Origin: Bombyx mori
Taxonomy: Eukaryota > Arthropoda > Insecta > Lepidoptera > Bombycidae
Reading direction: 5' to 3'
Assembly: GCF_030269925.1 (NCBI RefSeq)
Contig: NC_085133.1
Location: forward strand, 640,001 to 704,000
Length of the DNA: 64,000 nt
Part shown: one piece after another, positions 1-35,084 of the stretch
Numbering within the stretch: position 1 is the stretch's first letter
Layout of the letters: each line of letters opens with the position of its first letter
The notes under the pieces: generated by a model
Database searches by the model: none
Seen by the model: the letters and a program-made list of their open reading frames with translations, nothing else
Told to the model about the DNA's origin: nothing
Made by a program: the position numbers and the translations under genes

Positions 1-135
1 TGCGAAGCACGGCTCTTGCTAGGGTTCGTGTTAGCAACGTCGTCAGGTTTGAGCCCCGCGAGCTCACCTACTAGTTAAGGTTACGCTGATATGGTCTCTC
101 TAGAACTCTAGACCATCAGCTTACGTAAGAAAAAA
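1..135 (+). mobile_element. L1Bm-like LINE 3' end
   Basis: GCGAAGCACGGCTCTTGCTA through ACCATCAGCTTACGTAAG and a short A run; cut by the window edge. Confidence 0.75.
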
Positions 136-524
136 AAGGAACACTTCATGTAACATTTTTGTAATATGCTGATGTTTATTTGGAGTTTCTCTACGAAAAA
201 ATAATTAAAAACATTCACATTTTCGATCTTTCGGAGATATATTCACAAGAGACGCGTAGAAAATCATGGTACGGCAAAGCGAATTGGAAGGTGAAATTAA
301 ATTTTTGACACAGAACACGATCTTTATTTATTTAAATAAGTCCATTGAAACAGAAAGCGTAGCCTACGTGACTTGAAGCTGTTTAAAAAACTCTATGAAT
401 GAATGTAGCTCCCCTTATAAGGTAAGCAGTCGTGCCCACACTTAGTCATGTTGTAATAATATGTTCTAATTATCGATGTGTTGAATGATTCGATTTGATT
501 ATGTTATCCGATTCATATTAAGTT

Positions 525-700
525 TTTTTTCCCTTACTATGCTGATAGCCTTGAGAGGCTATTTCAGCGTAACCTTAACTAGCGGTTCGACGAGAACGAT
601 GACCGGTGCTTGAGGTACATAGAAGCACCGTTAGTGGATCGAAAGGATCCGAAATGACGTGTCTTGGGCGACGTCGACTGCTTTCCATTCTGTCCGCAGG
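525..700 (-). mobile_element. L1Bm-like LINE 3' fragment with internal deletion
   Basis: Poly(T), then GATAGCCTTGAGAGGCTATT, jumping directly to GGTTCGACGAGAACGATGAC, so the middle of the usual 3' region is absent. 136-524 shows no recognisable feature. Confidence 0.65.
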
Positions 701-1044
701 ATCGGGAATATAGTTACCGGCGGCCACTATGAGAGGGTTCTCGTGTCTTGCCGCTTTGTCGATGTGGTATTAAGTAAGTAATTGGTGGGACGCTATCGCA
801 TTCATAGTATCGATCTGATTTTCATTGGTTGATTTGAAGTATGATTTCTTTTTTTGAAAAGTATAGCAAAAAAATTACGTTGTACATTGTAGTAACGGGA
901 ATCGTATAGTGAGAAAAGTCATACTCATAAAGAAAGCTCTTAAAATTTGATGTAGTATCTATTTCATGTATTGGTACTACGAGTATAGCACGTTAAATGT
1001 TTTAGATTGATACTATAGGAGCTAACTATGGGCTAATAAACTAT

Positions 1045-1860
1045 AGTATATAGTTTATAGTTTGAAGAATATGCCGACGACACCACACTTCTTGCTTCAT
1101 CTGAGGCGGAGATGAAGGAGCTTCTGGACAGATTAGAGGCTATAAGCCGAAACATGGGACTACCAATTAACAAAAGCAAGACCAAGCTGCTAGTCGTAGA
1201 CCGCTTCTCATCCACTCAGCGTACGGACCTTTTGGCAGAATACGAGGCCGTATACCAGTTTGTCTACCTTGGTTCTGTGATCACGTATAAAAGGAGCTGT
1301 GAGCCTGAAATACGCCGACGAATTGGAATGGCTAAAACAGCTATGACGCAGTTGAGCAAAGCTTGGAAAGATCGTAGTATTTCGAATAGGACCAAAATAC
1401 ATCTTGTGCACTCACTGGTCTTTCCAATCGCTCTCTATGGAGCATAAACATGGACCATAAAAGCAGCTGACCGAAACAGAGTTGATGCTTTTGAAATGTG
1501 GTGCTGGCGCCGCCTATTAAGGATTCCATGGACAGCCCACCGCACGAACATCTCGGTCCTACATCAGCTTAAAATAGAGAACGCTCAACGCCTGTCTGCC
1601 ACCTGTCTGCAACGCATAATGCGCTACTTTGGCCACGTTGCCCGCAGAGGTGTAGACAACTTGCAACGTCTGATGGTCACTGGGCAAAGTAGAAGGAAAA
1701 CGTCCTAGAGGCCGGAGCCCAAAACGTTGGTCCGACCAGATCTCCAAGCAAACCAGCGGACCACTTAGCGCTGCACTACACCAGGCAGCTGACCGGAACC
1801 GATGGAGGCTGACAGTCGACAAGCTAAAACGGAGTCACGATCCTCAGCAATGAGGGAGCG
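1045..1860 (+). pseudogene. Reverse transcriptase fragment (RTE-like LINE)
   Basis: The frame encodes EYADDTTLLAS (catalytic YADD), then KSKTKLLVVDR, FVYLGSVIT, EIRRRIGMAK, an internal stop at 1446, TWTIKAADRNRVDAFEMWCW and, after a frameshift near 1690, RGRSPKRWSDQI. It is only the palm/thumb and C-terminal part of a LINE polymerase, broken by a stop and a frameshift. 701-1044 holds nothing I recognise. Confidence 0.8.
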
Positions 1861-1886
1861 ATGGAGAAGAAGAAAAGTCGTCGCGG

Positions 1887-2303
1887 CGTCGTAGCCTAAA
1901 GAATAAGACGTCCGGTGCATTCGTGTTGAGTGATGCACAGATGTTCGAATCCCAGGCGGGTACCAATTTTTCTAATGAAATACGTACTCAACAAAATTTT
2001 CACGATTGACTTCCACGGTGAAGGAATAACATCGTGTAATAAAAATCAAACCTGCGAAATTATAATTTGCGTAATTACTGGTGGTATAACGTCTTGTGAG
2101 TCCGCGTGGGTAGGTACCACCACCCTGCCTATTTCTGTCGTGAAGCAGTAATGCGTTTCGGTTTGAAGGGTGAGGCAGCCGTTGTAGCTATACTTGAGAC
2201 CTTAGAACTTATATCTCAATGTAGCTGGCGCATTTACGTTGTAGATGTCTATGGGCTCCAGTAACCACTTAACTCCAGGTGGGCTGTGAGTAATAAAAAA
2301 ATA
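1887..2303 (+). mobile_element. Bm1 SINE, near full length
   Basis: Has the tRNA-like head (GATGTTCGAATCCCAGGCGG), the core (GCCGTGAAGCAGTAATGCG) and a short A tail. The 2304-3008 stretch after it is AT-rich with no recognised feature. Confidence 0.85.
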
Positions 2304-3099
2304 TTTAAAAATATTGCCTTTAGGCAGAATGGTGAAATCCTTTGCGAGTTTAATATACAGGGTGTTCTAATTACGAAAATTATACATTTTCGATATTAAT
2401 CCTTTATCTTAGTAGTCACTAACCAACACGTAATACCTGACACTTTATTACTTAATTTCTTTATCTGCCTTAGCAATTGAACTCTTGCATCATCATTTCG
2501 CACCTTTAGAATTATAAAGACCTAACTAAAAAAAAAGGTTTTTTGGAAAACATCGATTAAAGTTCTCAAACCGAAAAAACGTAGAGGAAGGGGACGGAGT
2601 GAAAGAGACCGATGGATAGCTTTGTCCCTTTATAAGCTACTTCTGGTCATTTGATTACCAAGAGTCGCTGAAAAAGGTCGGTCTAGGTCTATTGTTTGAA
2701 TTAAAGACGAAATCCAAAAATTTCGAAAAGGGTCTCTATAATTCTAAAGGTGCGATTTGATACCTACGCGTTTACCGTCCATTGAGACACGCGCATATTA
2801 TATTGAATACTGTACGTATTCACGATATTGAATTGTTCCAGCTAGTACAATAATATTAAAATTATGATAATTCAACTACAACAAACAATACGAGTCAAAC
2901 TTGCCATGTGTACTTATTGCTCAAGCCATTTTATCTCACGTTCGAGTGTGAAGGTCGTTCCGTAGCAAGAAGGAGTGTCTTGATAATAGCGATCCTTTAT
3001 TTTTTTTTACTGGTCCCGTGCTAAGTTCGTAAAGAACTTGTGTTACAGGTACCAGATAACGGAAATAAATGTATGATTTTTTTATTATACACGTACATA

Positions 3100-4406
3100 C
3101 CTAGTCAGGTCATAAGTATTGTCACACAGTAAAAACTTTTCTTTTAGAATGCTGGCCACAAAAAAGTTTATTGAATTCGAATTTCGAATTGTTCATGAAA
3201 ATAAAAATGTATACTTTTAGAATTTTACTCATTTTTAAATATGGAGTGGACGCTTAAAGAAGACCGTGTTGCAGTTATTGCGTTGCATCGTTGCGGTTAC
3301 GCGCCAATTCAAATTTTTAACATATTGAAAATTTTGAATATAACCAAAAGATTCGTTTATCGTACCATCAAACGATACAATGAAGACTCTAGTGTAGATG
3401 ACAGGTCAAGAAGTGGTCGCCCTCGGTCTGTTAGGACTCCAGCAGTGATAAAAGCTGTGAAGGCTCGAATTCAAAGAAATCCCAAACGTAAGCAGAAACT
3501 GTTGGCCCTTCAGATGGGGTTAAGCAGAACCACGGTGAAAAGGGTGTTAAATGAAGACTTAGGGCTTCGGGCATATCGAAGAAAAACAGGACATCGTTTG
3601 AATGCTCGTTTAATGGACCCGAGACTGAAGAGATGCCGCGCTTTGTTGAAGCGGTACGCGGGAAAAAAATATCGGGAAATTCTTTTTTCGGATGAAAAAT
3701 TTTTTACCGTAGAAGAGAGCTACAACAAACAAAATGATAAGGTGTACGCACACAGTAGTGAAGAAGCGAGCAACCGTATTCCGCGTGTCCAACGAGGTCA
3801 TTTTCCATCCTCGCTCATGGTATGGTTGGGAGTTTCTTATTGGGGCTTAACAGAGGTACATTTTTGTGAGAAAGGTGTAAAAACGAATGCAGTTGTGTAT
3901 CAAAATACAGTCCTGACGAACCTTGTGGAACCTGTTTCTCATACCATGTTCAATAACAGGCACTGGGTATTCCAACAAGATTCGGCGCCAGCTCATAGAG
4001 CGAAGAGCACACAAGACTGGCTGGCGGCGCGTGAAATCGACTTCATCCGGCACAAAGACTGGCCCTCCTCCAGTCCAGATTTGAATCCGTTAGATTACAA
4101 GATATGGCAACACTTGGAGGAAAAGGCGTGCTCAAAGCCTCATCCCAATTTGGAGTCACTCAAGACATCCTTGATTAAGGCAGCCGCCGATATTGACATG
4201 GACCTCGTTCGTGCTGCGATAGACGACTGGCCGCGCAGATTGAAGGCCTGTATTCAAAATCACGGAGGTCATTTTGAATAAATTTTAGTGTCTTAAGAAT
4301 CTATGTTTTGTTAAGTTCATTTTGGTATATGAATGGTTACATAATGAATAAACTTGTTTCAATTATTTTACATTAAACATGTGACAGAATTTATGACCTG
4401 ACTAGG
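3100..4406 (+). mobile_element. Complete mariner (maT, DD37D-type) transposon
   Basis: Inverted termini CCTAGTCAGGTCATAA at 3100 and its complement ending at 4406 extend about 27 bp with a few mismatches. TA target duplications lie at 3098-3099 and 4407-4408. A single intact transposase ORF fills the centre. The element is inserted in a tRNA-derived SINE whose halves lie at 3009-3099 and 4407-4500. Confidence 0.93.
3241..4281 (+). CDS. Mariner-family transposase, intact
   Basis: This 346-residue transposase cuts and joins the element ends by a DDE/D mechanism. The N-terminal half has two helix-turn-helix segments (about 5-50, TKRFVYRTIKRYNED; about 85-110, LSRTTVKRVLNEDLGL) separated by a GRPRS-type motif for terminal-repeat binding. 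The catalytic acids are D151 (LFSDEKFF), D247 (QQDSAPAHRA) and D285 (SSPDLNPLDY). The last two are separated by 37 residues, the DD37D spacing of the maT group known from Bombyx. There are no stops or frameshifts, and the length is normal for the family. It has no host role; activity is possible but untested. Confidence 0.93.
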   Translation: MEWTLKEDRVAVIALHRCGYAPIQIFNILKILNITKRFVYRTIKRYNEDSSVDDRSRSGRPRSVRTPAVIKAVKARIQRNPKRKQKLLALQMGLSRTTVKRVLNEDLGLRAYRRKTGHRLNARLMDPRLKRCRALLKRYAGKKYREILFSDEKFFTVEESYNKQNDKVYAHSSEEASNRIPRVQRGHFPSSLMVWLGVSYWGLTEVHFCEKGVKTNAVVYQNTVLTNLVEPVSHTMFNNRHWVFQQDSAPAHRAKSTQDWLAAREIDFIRHKDWPSSSPDLNPLDYKIWQHLEEKACSKPHPNLESLKTSLIKAAADIDMDLVRAAIDDWPRRLKACIQNHGGHFE

Positions 4407-4562
4407 TATATTTAATATTTAATATACATCCATAACCCTGGAAAAGACATTTATATTTATCATACAAATATCTTCCCTTGGCGGGATTCGAACCCGCGAT
4501 TTATTATATGTAACTTGAACGAACATTTATAATAAATAATTTATATTTCTATTGAATATATA

Positions 4563-4682
4563 TTAGCGGTAGGCAGCGGCTTGGCTCTGCCCCTGGCATT
4601 GCTGAAGTTCATAGGCGACGGTAACCACTCACCATCATGTGGGCCGTGTGCTCGCCTGCCTACAAGGGCAATAAAAAAAATA
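4563..4682 (+). mobile_element. LINE family B 3' end
   Basis: GCGGTAGGCAGCGGCTTGGC to AAGGGCAATAAAAAAAA. Confidence 0.7.
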
Positions 4683-5074
4683 TGTTTTATTTATTTACAT
4701 AAATAATAATTCAAGTAAAATATTATTTTTGTTTATTTTATTTTTTAGAACGTTAATTTATATTTCTTTAAATTCATGAATTGGGTGTTGAATTAGATTA
4801 GGAATCAATTTATTAAGCTTGAGCTCATGACGCGATTTGGTGAATTAAGTTGGTACCTACAGTACCCTTGAGGGTCGGTGGAGTGAGATTGTAGAGTAGT
4901 TAGCAAGAGCTGGTTGTTGAGAGCTGGAAGCCTACTCAATGGCATTTGGAAATGCTTATGCAGTAGACTGCTGTAGACATAATGATGAGCTTATGGCTTC
5001 TTCATGCTAAATAACACAGCGCATGTGAATTACACAACGTGAAAATGATTTCAAAGTCTCCATTATATTAAATA

Positions 5075-5150
5075 ACTGCGTCACCCTTCAAACCGAAATG
5101 CATGATGGCTTCGTGGCAGAAAAGGCAGGATGGTGGTACTTAACTGTGCT
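5075..5150 (-). mobile_element. Degenerate Bm1 fragment
   Basis: TCACCCTTCAAACCGAAATG and a diverged core. 4690-5070 around it shows no gene. Confidence 0.5.
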
Positions 5151-5360
5151 GCTTCACAATATGCCGCATCGCCTTTGGTATAGTACTTAGAGAACGATCC
5201 TGCCATTCTCCGCTGAATTAGTCGTCTTTTACTACACCCACGGGAAGAGATATGGTGTGGTCATAGTGCTTCTCGAGGACAGGCAATATTTTGCTTTTGC
5301 CGAACTTGATATATGAGAACGAAATCGGAATCTCATTGTATTAATTCCCATTTTAATAAA

Positions 5361-5690
5361 TCGTCTTCTCGCATTAAAACTGTATAATCTCAAAAATGAC
5401 TAATTTTACAGGAGAGTGTTTTAAAGGTTTAACATGTGATATTTTTAATATTAATCATTTTTGCAATGTTTATTTTTACCAGTTACATTATCTGTCTTTA
5501 AAGTAAGATAAAATTATGTATTTTTTTTTTAAATAATAGTCAAAATATAGGTAACTAAAAAAAAACTAAGGCTAAACTACGCTCTTTTGACAGATTTATG
5601 AGAAAAATACTGGTGATACTAAATGATTCCGCATATTAATTCAATTTCGAATATTTTTGGAAATTTGACACTTTTAATGCGAAAAGACGA
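5361..5690. mobile_element. MITE family 1, copy 1
   Basis: Termini TCGTCTTCTCGCATTAAAAC and the complement of TTTTAATGCGAAAAGACGA; shares its interior with 29575-29877. Confidence 0.8.
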
Positions 5691-5791
5691 AATGTCCCAC
5701 CCCGTAATTGTTTTGCGCCAATACAAAATCAATGTTGTACGAGTTTGAATATGGTTCATTTTCGATTTGGTAAAAAGGATTTGTTTTCCAG

Positions 5792-29287
<23,496 letters not shown>

Positions 29288-29530
29288 CTTCGACCACATC
29301 TGCTGCATCAGAGATTAGCTCGTAGTTACCCAATCGAACAAACGATGACAATGCTTTGGAATTGGTCTAATGTGTGGACAGGGGCGGGGGTAGCAAGCCG
29401 TGACGTCACGTCTGTCCATAGACATCTGCCAGCTAACCACTAAGTCTTCCTGAGCCTAAGCACGGGCGGCACTAACAACTCGTGACGTCACCGTGCTCGC
29501 TTACAACAAATAAATGATTGTGAACTAAAG
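29288..29530 (+). terminator. Vinculin 3' UTR and poly(A) signal
   Basis: After the stop at 29285-29287 there is about 225 nt without repeats, then AATAAA at 29509-29514, the first canonical polyadenylation hexamer after the stop. The UTR holds two copies of the palindrome GTGACGTCAC (near 29399 and 29481). A MITE begins shortly downstream at 29575. Confidence 0.7.
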
Positions 29531-29574
29531 CACTTTAGCCTTCAAACTCAATTATATATATATAAATATACATA

Positions 29575-29877
29575 TCGTCTTCTCTCATTAAAACTGTATA
29601 ATCTCAAAACTTACTAATTTTACAGGAGAGTGTTTTAAAGATTTAACATGTGATATTATTAAGATATCAGTTACATTGTCTGTCTTTTAAAGTAAGATAA
29701 AATGATGTATTAATTTTGTTAATAGTAGTCAAATCTAAACTAAAAAGAGACTAAAACTAAACTACGCTCTGTTGACAGTATTTATTAAAAAAATACTGCT
29801 GGATACCAAATGATTACGGATATTAACTCAATTTCGAATATTTTTGGATATTGTACACCTTCAATGCGAAAAGACGA
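29575..29877. mobile_element. MITE family 1, copy 2
   Basis: Same termini, flanked by TA on both sides (ATA/TAT). 29.88-30.54 kb after it shows no gene. Confidence 0.8.
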
Positions 29878-30546
29878 TATGTATTGTATTATAACTCGTA
29901 GTATTTATGTAGAACTTTGAAGAAATTGTTACGAGGGTAGTTGCAAATGAATTTTGCATTAAATTTTGAGAACAGCGTCACGGCGACTAGGCTGTGACAG
30001 CCCTATGGAGGACGTAACGCGCAGATAAGGAATGGAATTAGTACAGTGTGTGTGTGGTCAATAATAACAATAATAAAATATATAAATAATTTATTTACTA
30101 AATAAATCCTGACCTAAAATACTATTTACATATTTAACAAATTGAGAGATTACGCAGATGGCATCAACAATATAATGTTAACCAATGATCCTCACGTTAG
30201 GCACGGCCTGTATCGTGAAAACCGAAATACGATTTATTGTGTAGATAATCGACCTCAAAACGACATCACTATAATTGATAATTATTACACTAAAAAACGC
30301 GTTACATGATTTGACATATAATATGTAATAGAAAATGGTCAATGAACCAAACGTGCCGATGTGCGTACCGTTTGAAATACATTGCGTTTCAAATACTTAG
30401 GTCGTGACGTCACCAACGTCTGTTATCAATGACGTAGCACAAGTTCAGGTTGAGCGTCAGCTGAAGACCATCCACCCGCGATCTGATAGCTTTTAGGTAC
30501 AGTGCACATCGATGGCACTTGTCTAGTACTCTATAATTATTGTGTA

Positions 30547-30838
30547 ATAGCTGACCCGGCAGACTTCGTAGTGCCTCAATCGATAAATAAAAGACCTAAA
30601 CTTTTGTTTGAAATAAACTTAAAACAAACAAAAGGAATTCGTCCGACGTGGGACACATCAAAGGAAAAACAAAATTGTTATGTTTATTTAATTCCGAGCA
30701 CTTTCATATTTATCTACCTTTTAAACCTTCGCTGGACTCCCACAAATAATTCAAGACCAAAATTAACCAAATCGGTCCAGCCGTTCTCGAGTTTTAGCGA
30801 GACTAACGAACAGCAATTCATTTATATATATATATATT
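30547..30838 (-). mobile_element. Helitron-like element, family 2
   Basis: Complement carries GAACGGCTGGACCGATTTGG; 3' terminus reads CTAT rather than CTAG. Confidence 0.7.
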
Positions 30839-31934
30839 AATATAATTCAGTTGGTTAGTATAGTTTAGGGGTGTTGTTACTCGGAATTTGTTCTCTGTCC
30901 ATTGCGCCGTTGCACCAAATGTGACCATTGCGCGGTCGCGTCCGACACGCAATGTATGATTCCACTCGTTATCTGCGCAGTCTTCACGGAGGAGGTATTA
31001 ACTCGGTGTGATTGTCAAACGAAAGTGCCATTGCGAAGTGCATTATTATAATAAAATTAAATACATATATATTTTATTAACAAGTAGTTTTAGGGGAAAA
31101 GTTATTTACACGCGAGCAAATGGCGCATTATTTAGGGGAAACATGAGGAGTGTTGTCGTATGAATCGGTTTCATTTTGCCAATGTTTAACTTGATTTTTG
31201 TCTTATGGGACTTTTCCATTGAAATATCAGTAGATTCTCACTATTTTCACTGGGAGAAATATTGAAGATGACTAAAACAACAAAGTTGTGCTAAAAGGGC
31301 CTGTAGTTAATGGCCGTATATTTTTCAAACAGAGAAAAAAATATCAATGATTTCAACTTGGAGATTTCAAATTGTGTTTGTCGACTCTATGGATTAGGGG
31401 AATATTAACTAAAACCATTATTATAAAAAAATAGAGTTTGTTTGAAAACGATTTTTTTAATAAATATATTCGACTTTACGGCGCTGACAACCCTGAATGG
31501 ATTAAAAAAGAAATGCACTGTTGATAGATTTATCAATAAATATTTAGACTACCTTATTACTTTATCGCTCTCAGAAATGTCCAGTTTGAAGAGTGAGTCT
31601 CGACACATAATAAACCATGACTAAACCTAATGTCTGAAGTTGCATGGTGACATTGACGTTGTCTATGTCACTGTTGGTTGTCAATAGCAGTCGGCTCCCT
31701 TCTGGCCGGCTCGCAGTCTATATGAAGAAAATATTTATATTGAATTATTATATTAAATTGTGATTATTTTAATTTGCTTATTAATGCAAACTGCAATATG
31801 TCTTTGTAATGCTTTTTTTTTTAAATATTGTTTACATTTTTATTTTGAATAAAATTATAATTTTCTTTTGTTTTCTTTTTATTTTATAAAATATTTAAAA
31901 TTATGTAACATTATTATTTATTGTCATTATTATT

Positions 31935-32089
31935 AGGGAGTCCAACACTCATATAAATATTAGCCTATCCATTAAGTACATGTATTTTCTACATGGATAC
32001 CAAGTTTCAAGTCAATCGGATGCACGGCTCAGTAGTTATAACGGAACATCCGTAAAAACCACTGTAGATTTATAATATATTAGTATAGA
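31935..32089 (-). mobile_element. Helitron family 1, 3'-truncated
   Basis: 5' half only. 30.84-31.93 kb before it and 32.1-32.68 kb after it are AT-rich without genes. Confidence 0.65.
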
Positions 32090-32684
32090 TGTATTGAAAA
32101 TACACAACTAAAAGTCTACTATGATCTAGTTGCCTACTTGCCTTACTATAAATAGTCGAAATCCCAACCCAACTATATCGTGTCATATGAACAGCTTACC
32201 GACATGCCTGTTATTGTTATTGGCAATAGTAATGGCATAAGCGACGAATGCGTCTACTGCTGTTATTTTGAAAAAAAAATCTTCAGTATTTTTATATCTG
32301 ATATTTATATTTATAGTCGTTGTTTATAACAATTAGTAACATTATGTCTAATACAGTACTAATGCCTTCACAATACTATGTAGCTATCCACACATATAAT
32401 GAATATAGTATATATATTTTTTATTAGTAACAAAATAAATTATTCTTGTAGAAATTTTGTTTTATTTAACGAACCTTCTTGGGAGTTCTAAGAAGCATCC
32501 GCGAGCAAGAGGTGTAGAGAGTAGAGGCACTAATATCTCAGGCGTGTCACAGTCAAGCTGTGTTATCTATGGTTTCCGAGAACTTATGATACGATATTCA
32601 GGGAACTGAACTGCGATACCTTAAGATAAAAAAAAAAAGTATGAATACTATCGACATTGTTTTTTTCTTGACAAACAGGCGATT

Positions 32685-32785
32685 TTTTTTTGCCGATATG
32701 GGCGTACGAGGTTATGGCCCTCCTGATATATATATATATAAAACTGTCACCGTCACGCATGGACATCAGCAATGGCAGGGGTTAT
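32685..32785 (-). mobile_element. Diverged LINE family B 3' end
   Basis: CATGGACATCAGCAATGGCA and poly(T) at the left; interrupted by a (TA)n run. Confidence 0.5.
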
Positions 32786-32984
32786 TTGATGGTTCACGAA
32801 TTTTGTCTTTCAACAAATCTATTAAATGCAACCGTCGTCTTTATCCTGAATAATAGTAATTGCTCGTGGTCAAATCACGAGCGTCTGGACAAACAATTTG
32901 TTTTGAGAATGAATAACAACAGTTTCGTCAATATAGACTGAAGATTTTTTTCATTGTTTTCTACATGTATGAGTTGAGACCGAT

Positions 32985-33228
32985 AATTTTTTTTATAGCT
33001 TAGATGGGTAGACGAGCTCACAACCCACCTGGTGCTGAGTGACTAAGCCCATAGACATCTACAACGTAAATGGGCCAGCTACTTTGAGATATAAGTTCTA
33101 AGGTCTCAATTATAGTTACAACGGCTGCCCCACCCTTCAAATCGAAACTCATTACTGCTTCACGGCAGAAATAGGCAGAGTGGTGGTACCTGCCCGCGCG
33201 GACTCAAAAGAGGTCCTACCACCAGTAA
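32985..33228 (-). mobile_element. Bm1 SINE, 5'-truncated
   Basis: Poly(T), GCTTAGATGGGTAGACGAGC to TCCTACCACCAGTAAAA. Confidence 0.82.
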
Positions 33229-33859
33229 AATGCTGATGTTAAAAACCTTCGAAAATCTCTAGTAAAATTGTAATCACCGTTCACATGATATACAAAATAG
33301 ATGGAAGGAAAAATATAAATTCAATTTAACATGAACTATTTATAACCAACGATCCCACCGCAAAATGAAGTCATTGTTCTCGCATGAGGATAATTGGTGT
33401 GCTTATGTGCCATATTAAAATTAATATTGATCACACTGTGTTTGTTTGTTGTCTGGATTACAGTTACAAGCCGTCAAGTTGTTAAGGTAAGCGCTCTTTT
33501 GATTACACCTAGCGGTTTCTATTTAACCTTTAACGAGAGATGGACTGCGATAATTTATTTGCTTTTTTTATTTTAATTAATTAATTTATTATTTATTTAT
33601 GAATCAGCTGACAAGCAACGTTCTGGGTCTAGAGTGACGCGCGGAGTGCGGGTAGCCAATTACCTTCGCTTTTGATTAGGGGGTCGATAAGTGAAAAAAG
33701 AGCATGCAACTTGGTGCACGTGAATGAAGTGAAACTTCTTTTACGATGTGTGGTATTGTGGTTTACTTCATTTTTCATCCTTAAATCAGATTGCTCTTGT
33801 ATAGGGAATGCTGTGTATAAGAGATGCGACATCTTCAACATTTATATTATGTATTCATG

Positions 33860-34005
33860 AAGTAGTTGCTCTTGAAATGCTAGGTCTCCCGCGGAGGTGC
33901 TCGGGCAGCTGTTTGTAAATCCCAGCCCTCCTGGCTGAGCCTTTGCTCGCCCACCTGTCCTGGTGAAACTGGAAAAACCATTAGTAATCCTTCAATAATA
34001 AAAAA
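33860..34005 (+). mobile_element. 3' terminus of the 50290-type LINE
   Basis: GCTCGGGCAGCTGTTTG and CTCGCCCACCTGTCCTGGTG match the complement of 50320-50450, ending in an A run. Confidence 0.7.
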
Positions 34006-34295
34006 GGACAAATCTGTTTGTTTGTTTGATAAACAGTAATCACTAAGAACGCTACACAATATAACCGTGTACTTAATTAAATATTTGTCCGCGACCATAA
34101 CAACTTTCAAGTAATCGTAGCATCGGAAATAATGTGAGGATAATAAAAACGGGGGATTCAATCATAAAAGCAGTTTAATTAAATAATATTTGTTATAATA
34201 CAAGGAAACTAGGTAACCATATTTTATCAAACGGAAAGATGGCACAGCTTACCTTAATTATTTTTAAAAATGTATCGTCTAAAACTGATTTTTAT

Positions 34296-34546
34296 TGTTT
34301 TTTTTTTTTTTTTTCTTAAATGGGTGGACGAGCTCACAGCCCACCTGGTATTAAGTGGTTACTGGAGCCCATAGACATCCACAACGTAAATGCGCCATCC
34401 ACCTTGAGATATAAGTTCTAAGATCTCACTATAGTTACAACGGCTGCCCCGCCCTTCAAACCGAAACGCATTACTGCTTCACGGCAGAAATAGGCAGGGT
34501 GGTGGTACCTACCCGTGCGGACTCACATGAGGTCCTACCACCAGTA
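34296..34546 (-). mobile_element. Bm1 SINE, 5'-truncated
   Basis: A long T run (about 22) at left, then the canonical body. Confidence 0.82.
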
Positions 34547-34559
34547 AAAAGATCTTAGA

Positions 34560-34640
34560 TGTTAGCTTAGATCGATTGATGAGCTCAAGGCCCATCTGGT
34601 TTAAGTTATTACCGGAGTCCGTAGACATCAACAATGTAAG
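34560..34640 (-). mobile_element. Bm1 3' fragment, diverged
   Basis: AGATCGATTGATGAGCTCAA and GGAGTCCGTAGACATCAAC. Confidence 0.6.
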
Positions 34641-34711
34641 GAGGCTCAGGTTCGATTCCCGGTATCTCAACCAGAGCGACGCATCAATTTTATATTTCTC
34701 TTATATTTCTC

Positions 34712-34940
34712 TTACTGGTGGTAGGACCTCTTATGAGTCCGCGCGGGCAGGTACCACCACCCCGCCTGTTTCTGCCGTGAAGCAGTAATGCGTTTCGGTT
34801 TGAAGGGCGGGCTAGCCTTTGTACTGTAAAAACTGAGATCTTAGAACTCATGTCTCAAGGTAGGTTTACTTTGTAGATGTCTATGGGCTCCGGTAAACAC
34901 TTAATATCAGGTGGACCGTGAGCTCGTCCACCCAGGTGGT
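34712..34940 (+). mobile_element. Bm1 SINE, diverged
   Basis: ACTGGTGGTAGGACCTCTTA to GTGAGCTCGTCCACCCAG; about 120 bp before the talin-like first coding exon. Confidence 0.78.
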
Positions 34941-35084
34941 TCTTTTGTTTATTGCTTAGGTAAGCAAAAAAAAAAGAAAAAAACATTTTTCACTGTTAAT
35001 TTGTCTTATTATTTTATTACACAGCACTTCTCATAGTCTATTTTTGTATTTAGCAGATTCCCAAACGTCGTTTGGTGCTAAAGA

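Larger units (their letters stand above)
3009..4500 (-). mobile_element. tRNA-derived SINE interrupted by the mariner
   Basis: Sequence at 3009-3099 and 4407-4500 is continuous with uninterrupted copies at 14719-14935 and 38445-38670 once the mariner and one TA are removed. The promoter-like GGGATTCGAACCCGCG lies near 4483. Confidence 0.85.

Noticed and set aside
1..5791. Search for the vinculin first coding exon
   Set aside because: No segment encoding a vinculin N-terminus next to a GT donor was seen; the region is repeats, so the exon is taken to lie upstream of the window.
33440..33490. Small exon TTACAAGCCGTCAAGTTGTTAAG before the talin-like gene
   Set aside because: It has an acceptor and a donor, but nothing ties it to a transcript; a 5' UTR exon is possible but not supportable.
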